A stretch of DNA of 64,000 nucleotides from Luteitalea sp. TBR-22 (GTDB lineage: Bacteria > Acidobacteriota > Vicinamibacteria > Vicinamibacterales > Vicinamibacteraceae), in contig NZ_AP024452.1 in NCBI RefSeq assembly GCF_016865485.1, forward strand, positions 6,284,501 through 6,348,500, given 5' to 3'. A model generated the notes under the pieces. That model was not told the DNA's origin. It searched no databases and saw nothing but the letters and a program-made list of their open reading frames with translations. Shown here one piece after another: positions 23,763 through 33,151 of this stretch (position 1 is the stretch's first letter; every line of letters starts with the position of its first letter). The position numbers were made by a program, and so were the translations under genes.

Positions 23763-24329
23763 ATGGCTGCACCGCTCCACCTGCTCGACGCCCTGCCGAT
23801 CCGGACCGAGCGGCTGCTCCTGACCAGGCTCGACGCCTCGCACCTGCCGGCCCTGGCGGCGATGCTGGCCGACCCGATCGTGATGCGCTTCTTCCCGCGC
23901 GTCATGACGCTCGACGAATCGCAGCAGTGGCTCCGGCGGACGATCGACCGCTATGCCCTGCACGGCACCGGGCTGCTGGCCGTGCTGCGCGAGGACGCCC
24001 GTGGTGGCGATCCCGAGTTCCTCGGCGACTGCGGCGTGCTGGTGCGCGACTTCGGCGGCCGCACGCACCTCGAGCTGGGGTACCACTTCGCGCGGCACGC
24101 CTGGGGTCGCGGCTATGCCACCGAGGCGGCCGCGGCGAGCCTGCGGCTCGGCTTCGGCGCCACCGATGCCCGCGAGATCGTGGCGCTGATCCGTCCCGAG
24201 AATGCCCCGTCGCAGCGGGTCGCCCGGCGCCTGGCGATGCACCGGGAGGGGGCCGTGCTGCACAACGGCCTCGTGCACGACATCTGGCGGATCGGCCGGC
24301 AAGAGGCCGGCGCACTCGCCCTACAATGA
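23763..24329 (+). CDS. GNAT family N-acetyltransferase (RimJ/RimL-like)
   Basis: 188 aa. It begins with the family's T-E-R-L-L-L-T-R-L segment and V-M-R-F-F-P. The acetyl-CoA-binding loop A-R-H-A-W-G-R-G-Y-A-T-E-A is near residue 110, and P-E-N-A-P-S-Q-R-V-A-R-R-L follows. This is the ribosomal-protein-type Acetyltransf_3 subgroup, which acetylates protein N-termini or small amines. The next gene starts 12 bp downstream, so they may be cotranscribed. Confidence 0.87.
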   Translation: MAAPLHLLDALPIRTERLLLTRLDASHLPALAAMLADPIVMRFFPRVMTLDESQQWLRRTIDRYALHGTGLLAVLREDARGGDPEFLGDCGVLVRDFGGRTHLELGYHFARHAWGRGYATEAAAASLRLGFGATDAREIVALIRPENAPSQRVARRLAMHREGAVLHNGLVHDIWRIGRQEAGALALQ

Positions 24330-24341
24330 GCGGGTCGCCTC

Positions 24342-27209
24342 ATGGCCCTTCGAGACATCCCCCGCGCTCCCCTGATCGCCCTCGGCCTGATCCTGCTGAT
24401 GGCGATCCCGTCGTTCGCGGAGTTCTACACCGACTGGCTGTGGTTCGAGGAGGTGGGCTACACCGGGGTCTACCTCAAGTCGATCACCGCGCGCTCGGCG
24501 ATGGGCAGCGTCGTGTTCCTGGTCGCCGGCGCCTTCCTCGCCTTCAACCTCTTCGTCGCGCTCAGCGCCGTCCCGCTCCGCAACATCGTCGTCGTCACGC
24601 CCGAGGGGCCGCGCACCATCTCGCTGCAACCACGGCGGCTGCGCCCGGTGGTGTGGCTCGTGTCGGGGCTGCTGGCGCTGCTGATGGCCGGCTACGCGTC
24701 GACGGGCTGGAGCAGCTACCTGGCGTACCGGCAGGCCGTGCCGTTCGGACAGGTGGACCCGGTGCTCGGGCGCGACGTGTCGTTCTACCTGTTCCAGTGG
24801 CCGTTCCTGTCGCTGGCGCAGCAGCTGTTCTTCCTGATCGCGCTGCTCGCCGTCGTCGCCACCGCCGCGGCCTACGCGCTGGCCGGGAACCTGGGCCTGC
24901 GGATCGGCCGGGGCATGTTCATCACCGAGAGCACGCGCCGGCACCTCTCGATCCTGGTCGGGCTGCTGCTGCTGGCGCTCGCGCTGGGCGACTGGCTGGA
25001 GATTCCGCAGCAGCTCTTCGAGCCGTCGGGCATCATCACCGGCGCGTCGTACACCGACGTCCACGCGCGCATCCCGGCGCTGCGCGTGCTGGCGCTGGTC
25101 GGCGTGGCGGGCGCGCTGCTGGCGCTGGTGCAGGCCTTCAGCGTCAGGCTGTGGCCGATTGCCCTGGCAGTGGGCGGCTATGTCGCCGTGTCGATCGGCG
25201 GCACCGTATACGCGACGATCGTGCAGCGCGTGTACGTCGCGCCGAACGAGCAGGTGCGGGAGACGCCCTTCATCCAGCACAACATCACGGCGACGCGCGA
25301 GGCCTTCGGGCTCAACGCCGTCGAGGAGCGGCAGCTCTCCGGCGACGCGACCCTGACGCGCGCCGACCTCGACCGCAACGCCGACACGATCGACAACGTG
25401 CCGCTGTGGGATCACCAGCCGCTGCTCGACACGTTCTCCCAGATTCAGGAGATCCGCACCTACTACGACTTCGTGTCGGTGGACAACGACCGCTACACGA
25501 TCAACGGCCGGCGCCGGCAGATCATGCTGTCGGCGCGCGAGCTGAACTCGGAGAGCCTGCCGAACCGGACGTGGATCAACGAGCAGCTCACGTTCACCCA
25601 CGGCTACGGGCTGACGCTCGGGCCGGTCAACGAGGTGACGCCCGAGGGCCTGCCGATCCTCTTCATCAAGGACCTGCCGCCGCAGTCGGTCGTCGACCTG
25701 AAGGTCACCGAGCCGTCGATCTACTTCGGCGAGCTGTCCAACGACCACGTGTTCGTGAAGACCCGCACCAAGGAGTTCCACTACCCGTCGGGCGAGGACA
25801 ACGTCTTTGCCGAGTACGAGGGGCGGGGGGGCGTGCCGGTGGGCTCGTTCTTCCGCAAGCTGCTCTTCGCGATCCGGTTCGGGTCGGGCAAGGCCCTGCT
25901 CTCGGACGACCTGCGCCCCGACAGCCGCGTGCTCTACTACCGGCGCATCAGCGAGCGGGTGCGCAAGATCGCACCGTTCCTGACGTACGACCAGGATCCG
26001 TACGTCGCGATTGCCGACGGGCGCCTCTACTGGATCCAGGACGCCTACACGACGAGCAACCGCTACCCGTACTCGAGCGCGATCGCGGGCGGCACCAACT
26101 CGTCCATCACCAACCAGTCGATCAACTACATCCGCAACTCGATCAAGGTGGTGATCGACGCCTACCACGGCACCACGCACTTCTACCTCGTGGATCCGTC
26201 CGACCCGCTGGCGCAGACCTACGCGCGGATCTTCCCGGGCCTGCTCAAGCCGCTGTCGGACATGCCCGCCTCGCTGCGCCAGCGGCTGCGCTATCCGCAG
26301 GACATCTTCTCGGTGCAGGCCAGCATGTTCGCGACGTACCACATGCAGAGCCCGTCGGTCTTCTACAACAAGGAAGACCAGTGGGAAGTGCCGTCGATCG
26401 ACGTCGGCGAGCAGCCGGTGCGGATGGAGCCCTACTACACGATGATGAAGGTGCCCGGCGAGAAGGGCACCGAGTTCATCCAGATGCTGCCGTTCACGCC
26501 GCGCCAGAAGGACAACCTCGCCGCGTGGATGATCGCGCGCAGCGACGGGCCGCACTACGGCAGGCTCGCGGTGTTCCAGTTCCCGAAGCAGAAGGTCGTG
26601 TTCGGGCCGCGGCAGGTGGTGGCGCGCATCAACCAGGACCAGGCGATTGCCCCGCAGATCACGCTGTGGAACCAGCAGGGCTCCGAGGTGATCCAGGGCA
26701 CGCTGCTGGTGATCCCGATCGAGGAGAGCCTCATCTACGTGCGGCCGCTCTACCTGCGCGCGTCGAACGGCCAGATTCCCGAGCTCAACCGCGTCATCGT
26801 CGCGTACAAGGACGGCATCGTGATGGCCGAGACGCTCACCGAGGCGCTCGACCGGCTCTTCCCGGCTGACGGCACCGCGCCGAAGCTGACGTCGAGCGAG
26901 GAGGCGGCGGCGCTTGCCGCCGCGCTGGTGATGAACAACCCCGCCGCCCCGGCCGACGCCAAGCCCGGCACCGCCGGACAGGCCGCGACGACGACTGCCG
27001 ACCCGACCCGACCCACGGCGGCCGGCACGCCCCAGACCCGCCCATCGACCCCCAACGGCACGCTGACCCAGCGCGCCGAGTTCCACTACCGACAGGCCCT
27101 CGAACGACAGCGGCTCGGCGACTGGGCCGGCTATGGCGAGGAGATCCGCGCTCTCGGCCTGGTGCTCGAAGAGATGCGCCGCGCCGAGCAGCAGAAAGCG
27201 CCGCGGTAG
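24342..27209 (+). CDS. UPF0182 family large membrane protein
   Basis: 955 aa. Seven hydrophobic helices fill the first 330 residues, starting P-L-I-A-L-G-L-I-L-L-M. The loop D-W-L-W-F-E-E-V-G-Y near residue 30 and the large extracytoplasmic part with D-L-P-P-Q-S, Y-P-Y-S and the P-Y-Y-T-M-M-K-V-P segment are hallmarks of UPF0182 (COG1615), found in actinobacteria, cyanobacteria and acidobacteria. Function is unknown. The last 100 residues are Ala/Pro/Thr-rich then helical (F-H-Y-R-Q-A-L-E-R). It follows the GNAT gene after 12 bp. Confidence 0.9.
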   Translation: MALRDIPRAPLIALGLILLMAIPSFAEFYTDWLWFEEVGYTGVYLKSITARSAMGSVVFLVAGAFLAFNLFVALSAVPLRNIVVVTPEGPRTISLQPRRLRPVVWLVSGLLALLMAGYASTGWSSYLAYRQAVPFGQVDPVLGRDVSFYLFQWPFLSLAQQLFFLIALLAVVATAAAYALAGNLGLRIGRGMFITESTRRHLSILVGLLLLALALGDWLEIPQQLFEPSGIITGASYTDVHARIPALRVLALVGVAGALLALVQAFSVRLWPIALAVGGYVAVSIGGTVYATIVQRVYVAPNEQVRETPFIQHNITATREAFGLNAVEERQLSGDATLTRADLDRNADTIDNVPLWDHQPLLDTFSQIQEIRTYYDFVSVDNDRYTINGRRRQIMLSARELNSESLPNRTWINEQLTFTHGYGLTLGPVNEVTPEGLPILFIKDLPPQSVVDLKVTEPSIYFGELSNDHVFVKTRTKEFHYPSGEDNVFAEYEGRGGVPVGSFFRKLLFAIRFGSGKALLSDDLRPDSRVLYYRRISERVRKIAPFLTYDQDPYVAIADGRLYWIQDAYTTSNRYPYSSAIAGGTNSSITNQSINYIRNSIKVVIDAYHGTTHFYLVDPSDPLAQTYARIFPGLLKPLSDMPASLRQRLRYPQDIFSVQASMFATYHMQSPSVFYNKEDQWEVPSIDVGEQPVRMEPYYTMMKVPGEKGTEFIQMLPFTPRQKDNLAAWMIARSDGPHYGRLAVFQFPKQKVVFGPRQVVARINQDQAIAPQITLWNQQGSEVIQGTLLVIPIEESLIYVRPLYLRASNGQIPELNRVIVAYKDGIVMAETLTEALDRLFPADGTAPKLTSSEEAAALAAALVMNNPAAPADAKPGTAGQAATTTADPTRPTAAGTPQTRPSTPNGTLTQRAEFHYRQALERQRLGDWAGYGEEIRALGLVLEEMRRAEQQKAPR

Positions 27210-27325
27210 GCAGGTCGGCCGCGCCGGGCTCACCTCGTCGGCGCCTCTGGTTCGCCCCTTGCAAGACTTCCCGGGGTGCACGCACGTGCACCCACAGTCG
27301 ACCTGAACTGGAAGGGAGTTCTTAC

Positions 27326-28021
27326 ATGGCCCGTATCGTCCCCATCGTCATCACCGCCGCCGCGCTCTGCCTGCTGCCCGTCGGTGTCGCCAACGCCGAG
27401 CCCGACGCCGCCGCGTCGGCCCGACATGACACCTCGCCGCGCGTGTGGCCCCTCGACCTGCGGCGCGCCGTCGAGGCTGCGCCGACCGTGAGCCCGCCGC
27501 TCTCGCTCACGCGCGCCTCCGCCGTCGTGCAACGGCGCGGCCGGCCCTCGGCCGGCCCGTCGATCGGCAGCGTCGGCCTCGGTGCAGTCGGCGGGTTGTC
27601 GGAGTTCGAGATCGGGCCGAGTTTCCGCTACTGGATCAACGAGCGGGTCGGCGTGCAGGCGCACCTCGGCTTCGGCGGCGACCAGGACTTCATCGGCGAC
27701 GATGTCGAGTACCTGCGCTTCGAGCCGACGTTGATCGTGGCGATCGGCGACTTCGGCAACGACGCGCTGAACGTGCGGCCGTACGCCGGCGGCGGCCTGC
27801 GCGTGTTCCGCACCGACATCGGCAACGACTTCGACGACACGACGGTGAAGCCGGCCGGCGTGGGCGGCGTGGAGTTCGGGTTCCGTGGCGCGCCGCGGTT
27901 CAAGGCGAGCGTCGAGCTGAGCGTGTCGGGGGGCAACGACCTCGAGGACTTCAACCTGGGTAACGGCCCGTCGATCGGCGGCGCGCGGGTGTCGGCGCTC
28001 GCGCACTACTTCTTCGACTGA
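27326..28021 (+). CDS. Secreted outer-membrane beta-barrel domain protein
   Basis: 231 aa from ATG 27326 behind GGAAGGGAG. A signal peptide ends at A-N-A near residue 25. After a Pro/Ser linker the C-terminal 150 residues alternate polar and hydrophobic residues: F-E-I-G-P-S-F-R-Y-W, V-G-V-Q-A-H-L-G-F, V-R-P-Y-A-G-G-G-L-R-V-F and F-K-A-S-V-E-L-S-V-S. It ends A-H-Y-F-F-D, consistent with an eight-stranded barrel of the OMP_b-brl class. No enzymatic motif is seen. Confidence 0.7.
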   Translation: MARIVPIVITAAALCLLPVGVANAEPDAAASARHDTSPRVWPLDLRRAVEAAPTVSPPLSLTRASAVVQRRGRPSAGPSIGSVGLGAVGGLSEFEIGPSFRYWINERVGVQAHLGFGGDQDFIGDDVEYLRFEPTLIVAIGDFGNDALNVRPYAGGGLRVFRTDIGNDFDDTTVKPAGVGGVEFGFRGAPRFKASVELSVSGGNDLEDFNLGNGPSIGGARVSALAHYFFD

Positions 28022-28034
28022 CGCCGCGCCGGCC

Positions 28035-28137
28035 CGTCGACCTGAAGGTCGACGACTACGTGTCCGAATGATGCCCGTCGGCCAGGGCCGACGGTTACGT
28101 CGTCGGATGATGTGGGCGTCGAGCTTCAGCTCGACGC
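28035..28137. repeat. Cluster of three intergenic palindromes (family A and variants)
   Basis: CGTCGACCTG/AAGGTCGACG at 28035-28054, CCGTCGGC-CAGG-GCCGACGG at 28075-28094, and GCGTCGAGCTT/CAGCTCGACGC at 28116-28137. They lie in the convergent gap between the beta-barrel and haloperoxidase-like genes. The pairing of the two main forms recurs at 41570-41652. Confidence 0.8.
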
Positions 28138-28167
28138 GCGGCGCCGGTCTTCGGCCAGGGCCAACGG

Positions 28168-29769
28168 CTAGACGATGACGTCGGCGCCGTCGAAGGTGCG
28201 GATCGCGAAGCGCGCGTCCGGCTCGGGGAGCAGCTCGCGCAACTCGCGGAGGACGCCGATCGCGACGGTCTCGCCGAGGCGGAGGCCCGCATCGGCGTCG
28301 GCGCGCCACTGCACGCCGGCCCAGGCCCGTCCCATGGCGACGTTCCAGGCCAGCTTGTCCAGTTCGCCGCCGACCGTCAGCGGCGTGTCGATCGCCACGA
28401 GTTCCTGGCCGTCTGGCGTCGGCTCCACCGGATCGGGCAGCTCCCAGTCGGAGGCGTAGTAGGCCTTGAGCACCGTGACCATCGCACCCGCGGTGGCCGC
28501 GTGCGCGGCAGGGTAGGCCGGATGGATCGGCGCCCCTTCCGGCCAGGCGACGGGCAGCAGGAAGCCGCCCGTGCGCCGCCGCGCCTCCCCGCACGCCGCC
28601 GATTGCAGGAACCTGGCGTCGGGCCAGGCCGCCACCGGCGCGCCCGACGCCGCGGCCTCCATGCGGCCGCCGAGTTCCTCCGGACGCAGGCGCCTGTGCA
28701 GGACCCACTTGTGGAACCACGCGGCGCGCAGCGCGTGCATCGCGACGCGCGAGGCGAGGTCGACGATGAAGGGCAAGCCGAAGGTGACGTATCCGGCCTG
28801 GTTGCGCGAACGGACGTACGGATGATCCGGCGTCACGGGCGCCCGCAGCGACTCGAGCAGCAGCGCTGCCTGCAGCCCGGCCTGGCCCGGATAGTCGGTG
28901 CGCGTCCACGTGGCGAGATCGCGCCCGCAACAGATGTAGCGGCGGCCCGTCGTCGAGACGTCGCGCGACGGCAGGTCGCCGTTCTGCGACGCCAACCACT
29001 CGTCCCACGTGGTGAGGAAGGACTCCCCTGCCGCCTGCGCCGGCACGCGCGCCGAGAGCACCTGCGCCCCCATCGGCACGGCCCGCAGCAGGAACTGCGA
29101 CACGACCGGACCGCGCGCCGCCCCGGGCATGGCGGCGAGCGACGCGGGGGAGGTCGGTCGGCCGGCGCGGGTGAGGTCCTGCGCCGCCCGCGCGACGAGC
29201 GGGTCGACCGCCTGCATCGCGAACGGCACGTCGCGGGTCAGCGCGAGCCAGTAGGCCTCGATCGCGTCCTGCGCGAAGGTGGCCGATGCGAACGACGGCG
29301 GCGCCGGCGCGCCGAGCATCGCCGCGTCGAGGCCCTCGAGGGCGTAGGCGAAGGCGGCCTGCGGCGACACGAGGCGACGGCGCCCGCCGAGCGGCACGTC
29401 CTCGAAGCGGGCCTCACCGGCCCCGGAGGCCGCCCGCGCCAGTGCGGCGTACGCCGCCGGATCGACGATGCCGAAGGCGTCGTGCGGCAGGCCCTTGCTG
29501 AACATCGCCAGGTGCGCCGGCACGTCGGTCTCGTCGGTGGTCGACGCCCGCGCCGGTACCGCCGCGCTCGCCGCCGCGAAGGCCGCCTTCACGCGAAGGC
29601 CGTAGGCCCGCAGTCGCCTCGGCTCACCCGGCGAGGTCGGCAGCGCCTCCCGGAGCCACGCCGCGTGGTCGCCCATCGACATGGTCAGGGCGGGAACGAC
29701 CTCGCTGCCCGGGACCACGCCCGCGGCACCGGCGGTCACGACCCGGCGAAGCCAGTCACGGCGATGCAT
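28168..29769 (-). CDS. Vanadium-dependent haloperoxidase/PAP2-related secreted protein, metal-ligand His replaced
   Basis: 533 aa from ATG 29769. The N-terminus H-R-R-D-W-L-R-R then hydrophobic residues looks like a Tat signal. The C-terminal half has K-W-V-L-H-R-R-L-R-P-E and P-A-A-H-A-A-T-A-G (H423), followed by G-R-A-W-A-G-V-Q-W-R. In vanadium haloperoxidases the last motif normally reads G-V/I-H-W/Y-R, where the His coordinates vanadate; here it is Q487. The Ser of the S-G-H motif is also Ala. The fold assignment is firm, but halide oxidation or phosphatase activity is doubtful. Confidence 0.78.
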   Translation of the reverse strand: MHRRDWLRRVVTAGAAGVVPGSEVVPALTMSMGDHAAWLREALPTSPGEPRRLRAYGLRVKAAFAAASAAVPARASTTDETDVPAHLAMFSKGLPHDAFGIVDPAAYAALARAASGAGEARFEDVPLGGRRRLVSPQAAFAYALEGLDAAMLGAPAPPSFASATFAQDAIEAYWLALTRDVPFAMQAVDPLVARAAQDLTRAGRPTSPASLAAMPGAARGPVVSQFLLRAVPMGAQVLSARVPAQAAGESFLTTWDEWLASQNGDLPSRDVSTTGRRYICCGRDLATWTRTDYPGQAGLQAALLLESLRAPVTPDHPYVRSRNQAGYVTFGLPFIVDLASRVAMHALRAAWFHKWVLHRRLRPEELGGRMEAAASGAPVAAWPDARFLQSAACGEARRRTGGFLLPVAWPEGAPIHPAYPAAHAATAGAMVTVLKAYYASDWELPDPVEPTPDGQELVAIDTPLTVGGELDKLAWNVAMGRAWAGVQWRADADAGLRLGETVAIGVLRELRELLPEPDARFAIRTFDGADVIV

Positions 29770-29797
29770 GTGGCCCCAGCATCGCACAGGAGCAGCG

Positions 29798-31546
29798 TCA
29801 GGGCTCCAGCGTGTAGATGCTCACCGGGTAGTCGGGGTCGGGCACGTGCGCCAGGAAGCGGATCCCCGGCGTTCGGCGCAGGCGGCCGTCGAAGTCGAGG
29901 AAGTCTGCCTGCTCGTACCGGTCCTCGTGCACGACGACGTAGCGGGTGCCGACCCGCCGGAGGGCGTCGAGGCTGGCGCCGCGCGGGAACTCGATCATCG
30001 CGCCAAGCAGGTCGATGTAGTCCCGCGGGAAGTAGCCGCTGTAGCCGTTGACCATCGGATGACGATGGGTGCGGCCATGGAAGGTCCACTCGGCCTCGTA
30101 GTGCGGCAGGGACCTCGCCCTGGCGATCGGGAGGTCGATGACCGCGCCTGGTGGCTGCTGCCTCAGCCAGCGGGCGTACAGGGGCGGCCGCTGGACCCAC
30201 GCGTGGAGCGGCCCGACGTTGGAGGCATACTCCAGCGTCAGGGCGGCCAGGAGGCACGCGCCCAACGCATGTCTCCGACGACCGGCGGGCAGGCGCGACA
30301 GCAGCGTCGCCGCCCCGGCAGCCGCGAGCACGGCGAGGCCGAGCGCGAAGACCATGCCGAAGCGCGCCGGCGCGCGCAGCCCGCGCAGCAGCGGCAGCAG
30401 CGCCAGGGCGACGCGATACAGCGGCGTGTTGGTGCCCATGGCGAGCACCGCCGACACCACCGTCATGACGACGTACATCGGCACCGTGGCAGCCAGCCGG
30501 CCGCGACGCAGGCCCCACACGGCGACGCACGCGAGGACCAGCGCGGTGATGCCCGGGAACAGCCGCCCCTCCGGGATGCCGAGGGTGGCCGTGGCGCCGT
30601 ACAGGCGGTTGTCGGGTGGCGTCGACAGGAAGGCTCCCGGGTTGGCGCTCCAGCGCGCGATCTCGTGCGCACCGCGACCGCCGAGCGCCGACTGGTTGGC
30701 GCGGTACGGGGCGCTGTAGGCGAGCAACGGCCCGATGGTCACGAGCGCGCCGACGAGGAATGCGCGGGTGATGGCGAGCAAGGGGGCCTGGCCGTCGCGG
30801 CCGCTGGTGCCGGCCTCCGCTCGGGCAGTGGGGGCCGGGGTGCGCAGCCGCGCCAGCACGAGCACGGGCGCCGACACCGCCAACGCGAGCACCAGGAAGA
30901 CGCCGTAGTAGATGCAGCTCAGGAACTGCCCGAGCACGAACACCGCGGTGAGCACCCCGTCGCGGACGCGACCGGTGCGCACGGTGCGGTGCAGCCCCCA
31001 GCAGGCCAGCGGCATCCACTGGGACCACTGCAGCTCGAGGTGCATGATGTGCTCGATCCGGTACGGCAGGAACCCGAAGATGGTGCCCGCGACCAACGCC
31101 GGCCAGTGCAACCCGCGCGCCTGGCCGCCCTCGGGCAGCAGGTCGCGCACCAGCAGGTAGGCACCCAGGGCCGACAGCCACGGGCCCAGCAGCAGGACCA
31201 CGTTGGTCACCGGCAGCAGCGGGGCGCCCGCCGCCAGCCAGGGCGTGGCGAGCAGTCCCTGCAGCAGCACGGCGTCCGAGAAGGCGAGCACGCGCGTCGC
31301 AGGGTGGAAGATCGGCGGGTCGAACAGCCGTGACGGGTAGGTCGTGAGCGCCTCGGCAATCCACGACAGGCGCCACATGTTGAAGAGCGCGTCGTGATGC
31401 TCCGGCGCGTGGGTCATCAGGCGCGGCACCGACGGCCACGTCACGACCGTGGTCAGCGCGGCGAATATCAGCCCGACCGCGAGCCACTCCAGTGCAGCGC
31501 GCCCCCTCGACGGACGCGTCGTGTTCCCACCCTCCCCCGGCACCAC
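29798..31546 (-). CDS. Polytopic membrane protein, GT-C glycosyltransferase-like
   Basis: 582 aa with about 11 hydrophobic helices, then a soluble C-terminal part of about 140 residues with V-I-D-L-P, N-G-Y-S-G-Y and T-R-Y-V-V-V-H. The first extracytoplasmic loop contains H-H-D-A-L-F-N-M-W and P-P-I-F-H-P, positions where GT-C enzymes carry an acidic metal or lipid-sugar site. The protein at 55564-57792 shares this layout and the D-L-P, N-G-Y-S-G and T-H/R-Y/V-V motifs, so the two are paralogues. Sugar transfer to an unknown acceptor is inferred. The start is 20 bp from the divergent LD-carboxypeptidase start. Confidence 0.68.
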   Translation of the reverse strand: MVPGEGGNTTRPSRGRAALEWLAVGLIFAALTTVVTWPSVPRLMTHAPEHHDALFNMWRLSWIAEALTTYPSRLFDPPIFHPATRVLAFSDAVLLQGLLATPWLAAGAPLLPVTNVVLLLGPWLSALGAYLLVRDLLPEGGQARGLHWPALVAGTIFGFLPYRIEHIMHLELQWSQWMPLACWGLHRTVRTGRVRDGVLTAVFVLGQFLSCIYYGVFLVLALAVSAPVLVLARLRTPAPTARAEAGTSGRDGQAPLLAITRAFLVGALVTIGPLLAYSAPYRANQSALGGRGAHEIARWSANPGAFLSTPPDNRLYGATATLGIPEGRLFPGITALVLACVAVWGLRRGRLAATVPMYVVMTVVSAVLAMGTNTPLYRVALALLPLLRGLRAPARFGMVFALGLAVLAAAGAATLLSRLPAGRRRHALGACLLAALTLEYASNVGPLHAWVQRPPLYARWLRQQPPGAVIDLPIARARSLPHYEAEWTFHGRTHRHPMVNGYSGYFPRDYIDLLGAMIEFPRGASLDALRRVGTRYVVVHEDRYEQADFLDFDGRLRRTPGIRFLAHVPDPDYPVSIYTLEP

Positions 31547-31566
31547 AGCAGGGTACTATCTCGCGC

Positions 31567-32670
31567 ATGTCGAGCAGTCGTCGCGCCTTCCTGCAGCAGT
31601 CACTCGTGGCGCCCCTCGCCGTCGGCGAGGTCGCGGGCACCGTGGACCGGGCACCGGGCACCGGGCAGGGGGGCGGGCTTGTCCAGGCCGCAGGGGCGCA
31701 AGCGGGCGCGGCCACGCCGGCGCCGCGCAAGCCCAGGCGCCTGCGCCCGGGCAGCGTCGTCGGCATCGTCGATCCAGCGTCGGCCACGTGGGATCCCGTC
31801 GACGTCGACATCGTGGTGGAGTCGCTGGCAGCCCTGGGGTTGAAGGCGAAGCTGGGAGCGCACCTGCTCGATCGCCACGGCTACCTCGCCGGCCGCGACG
31901 AGGACCGCGCCGCCGACGTGATGGCGATGTTCACCGACCCCGGGGTCCACGCCGTGCATGCGCTGCGCGGCGGCTGGGGCTGCGCGCGCTTGCTGCCGCA
32001 CCTCGACTTCGACGCGATCGCCCGCAACCCGAAGATCCTGCTCGGCTACAGCGACATCACGGCACTGCTGCTGCCGGTGTACGCCAGGGGCGGATTCGTG
32101 ACGTTCCATGGGATGAACGGCGCCTCGGAGTGGAACACCTTCAACGTCGGCTGGTTCAAGCGCCTGCTGATGCAGGGCGAGGCGGTGACGTTCACCAACC
32201 CGCTGTCGGCGGGCGATCAGCTCGTGCCGACCGAGAACCGCATCCGCACGATCACGCCGGGCGTGGCGCGAGGGCGGCTGCTGGGCGGCAACCTGACGGT
32301 GCTGACGACGATCATCGGGTCGGGCCTGCTGCCCGACTTCCGCGACGCGATCCTGTTCGTCGAGGACGTGCAGGAGGCGCCGTACCGGATCGACCGCATG
32401 TTCATGCAGCTGAAGCTGGCCGGCATCCTGGACCAGGTGAAGGGCGTGATCTGGGGCCGGTGCACCAAGTGCTCGCCGGGTGAAGGCAGCTACGGGTCGC
32501 TGACGATCGGCGACCTGCTCGACCACTACCTCGCGCCGCTCAAGGTGCCCGCCTGGGAAGGCGCCCAGATCGGCCACATCGACCGGCAGTTCATCATGCC
32601 GCTCGGCGTGCAGGCCGAGATCGACGCGGAGCGGGGGTCGATCCGGATGCTGGAAGCGGCGGTAATTTGA
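31567..32670 (+). CDS. LD-carboxypeptidase (peptidase S66, LdcA/MccF family), exported
   Basis: 367 aa from ATG 31567. S-S-R-R-A-F-L-Q-Q-S is a Tat-type signal. A linker encoded by a period-7 tract (A-P-G-T-G-Q) precedes the S66 domain: G-S-V-V-G-I-V-D-P-A-S, L-R-G-G-W-G-C-A-R-L-L, and the nucleophile loop L-L-G-Y-S-D-I-T. Conserved Glu and His of the catalytic triad follow near G-V-I-W-G-R and G-A-Q-I-G-H. It should cleave the L,D-tetrapeptide terminal D-Ala of muropeptides. The stop codon is in the AT-rich end of a family C element. Confidence 0.87.
   Translation: MSSSRRAFLQQSLVAPLAVGEVAGTVDRAPGTGQGGGLVQAAGAQAGAATPAPRKPRRLRPGSVVGIVDPASATWDPVDVDIVVESLAALGLKAKLGAHLLDRHGYLAGRDEDRAADVMAMFTDPGVHAVHALRGGWGCARLLPHLDFDAIARNPKILLGYSDITALLLPVYARGGFVTFHGMNGASEWNTFNVGWFKRLLMQGEAVTFTNPLSAGDQLVPTENRIRTITPGVARGRLLGGNLTVLTTIIGSGLLPDFRDAILFVEDVQEAPYRIDRMFMQLKLAGILDQVKGVIWGRCTKCSPGEGSYGSLTIGDLLDHYLAPLKVPAWEGAQIGHIDRQFIMPLGVQAEIDAERGSIRMLEAAVI
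31647..31672. repeat. Heptad array inside a coding region
   Basis: CCGGGCA-CCGGGCA-CCGGGCA with period 7, within the signal-peptide/mature-domain linker of the LD-carboxypeptidase. The same unit makes up the large intergenic array at 49103-49222. Confidence 0.6.
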
Positions 32671-32785
32671 AATTTGACATTTGCAATTCTGGGCGGCCGG
32701 CCTGTCGGCCTTACCGCTCGAAACATCCGCCGGGGCGGTGGCGAAGCCGCGCCCCGCGAGAATTTCAAATGTCGAATTTCAAATT
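32664..32785. mobile_element. Family C element: 122 bp with 20-bp AT-rich terminal inverted repeats
   Basis: The left end AATTTGAAATTTGACATTTG (32664-32683) matches the inverted right end (32766-32785) at 19 of 20 positions. The core is GC-rich and contains GCCTGTCGGCCTTACCGC, close to the core of the element at 47749-47889. It fits exactly between convergent genes and provides both of their TGA stops (32668-32670 on +, 32779-32781 on -). It has no coding capacity. It looks like a non-autonomous MITE-like repeat; no transposase is near. Confidence 0.7.
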
Positions 32786-33141
32786 GCCAGCATCGCCTTC
32801 ACCTGCTCCCCCACCGTCATCGGATCGAAGGGCTTGAAGATCACGCCGCGCGCGCCGGCCGCGATCGCCTCCTGCTCGGCGCCCTCGTGCGTCGCACCGG
32901 TGAGGAACACGATCGGCACCCTCGGCCAGTCGGGGTCGGCGGTCAGTTGCCGGCACACGTCGATGCCGTCCAGGTCGGGAAGGTTCCAATCGAGCAGGAG
33001 CACGTCGAAGGCGTTGCTTCGTGCCGCCTCGAGCGCCTTCTGTCCCTCGTCCACGATCGAGACGTCGAACCCGGCCCGGCGCAGGCCCAGGCGGGCCACC
33101 ATCGCGATTGACTCGTCGTCGTCTGCCAGCAGGATGCGCAT
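32779..33141 (-). CDS. Single-domain response regulator (CheY-like receiver)
   Basis: 120 aa from ATG 33141, with GGAG 5 nt upstream. R-I-L-L-A-D-D-D-E places the acidic pocket at residues 7-9, the phosphoacceptor is D51 in L-L-L-D-W-N-L-P, T83 or so in F-L-T-G-A-T is the switch Thr, and K-P-F has the conserved Lys. There is no output domain, so it acts by protein-protein contact or as a phosphorelay intermediate. No kinase is adjacent. Its stop codon comes from the family C element. Confidence 0.9.
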   Translation of the reverse strand: MRILLADDDESIAMVARLGLRRAGFDVSIVDEGQKALEAARSNAFDVLLLDWNLPDLDGIDVCRQLTADPDWPRVPIVFLTGATHEGAEQEAIAAGARGVIFKPFDPMTVGEQVKAMLAI

Positions 33142-33151
33142 GTCCACTCCA

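Noticed and set aside
24321-27281. 986-codon minus-strand frame opposite the UPF0182 gene
   Set aside because: Antisense of a well-supported membrane-protein gene; no start context, no domain, typical shadow composition.
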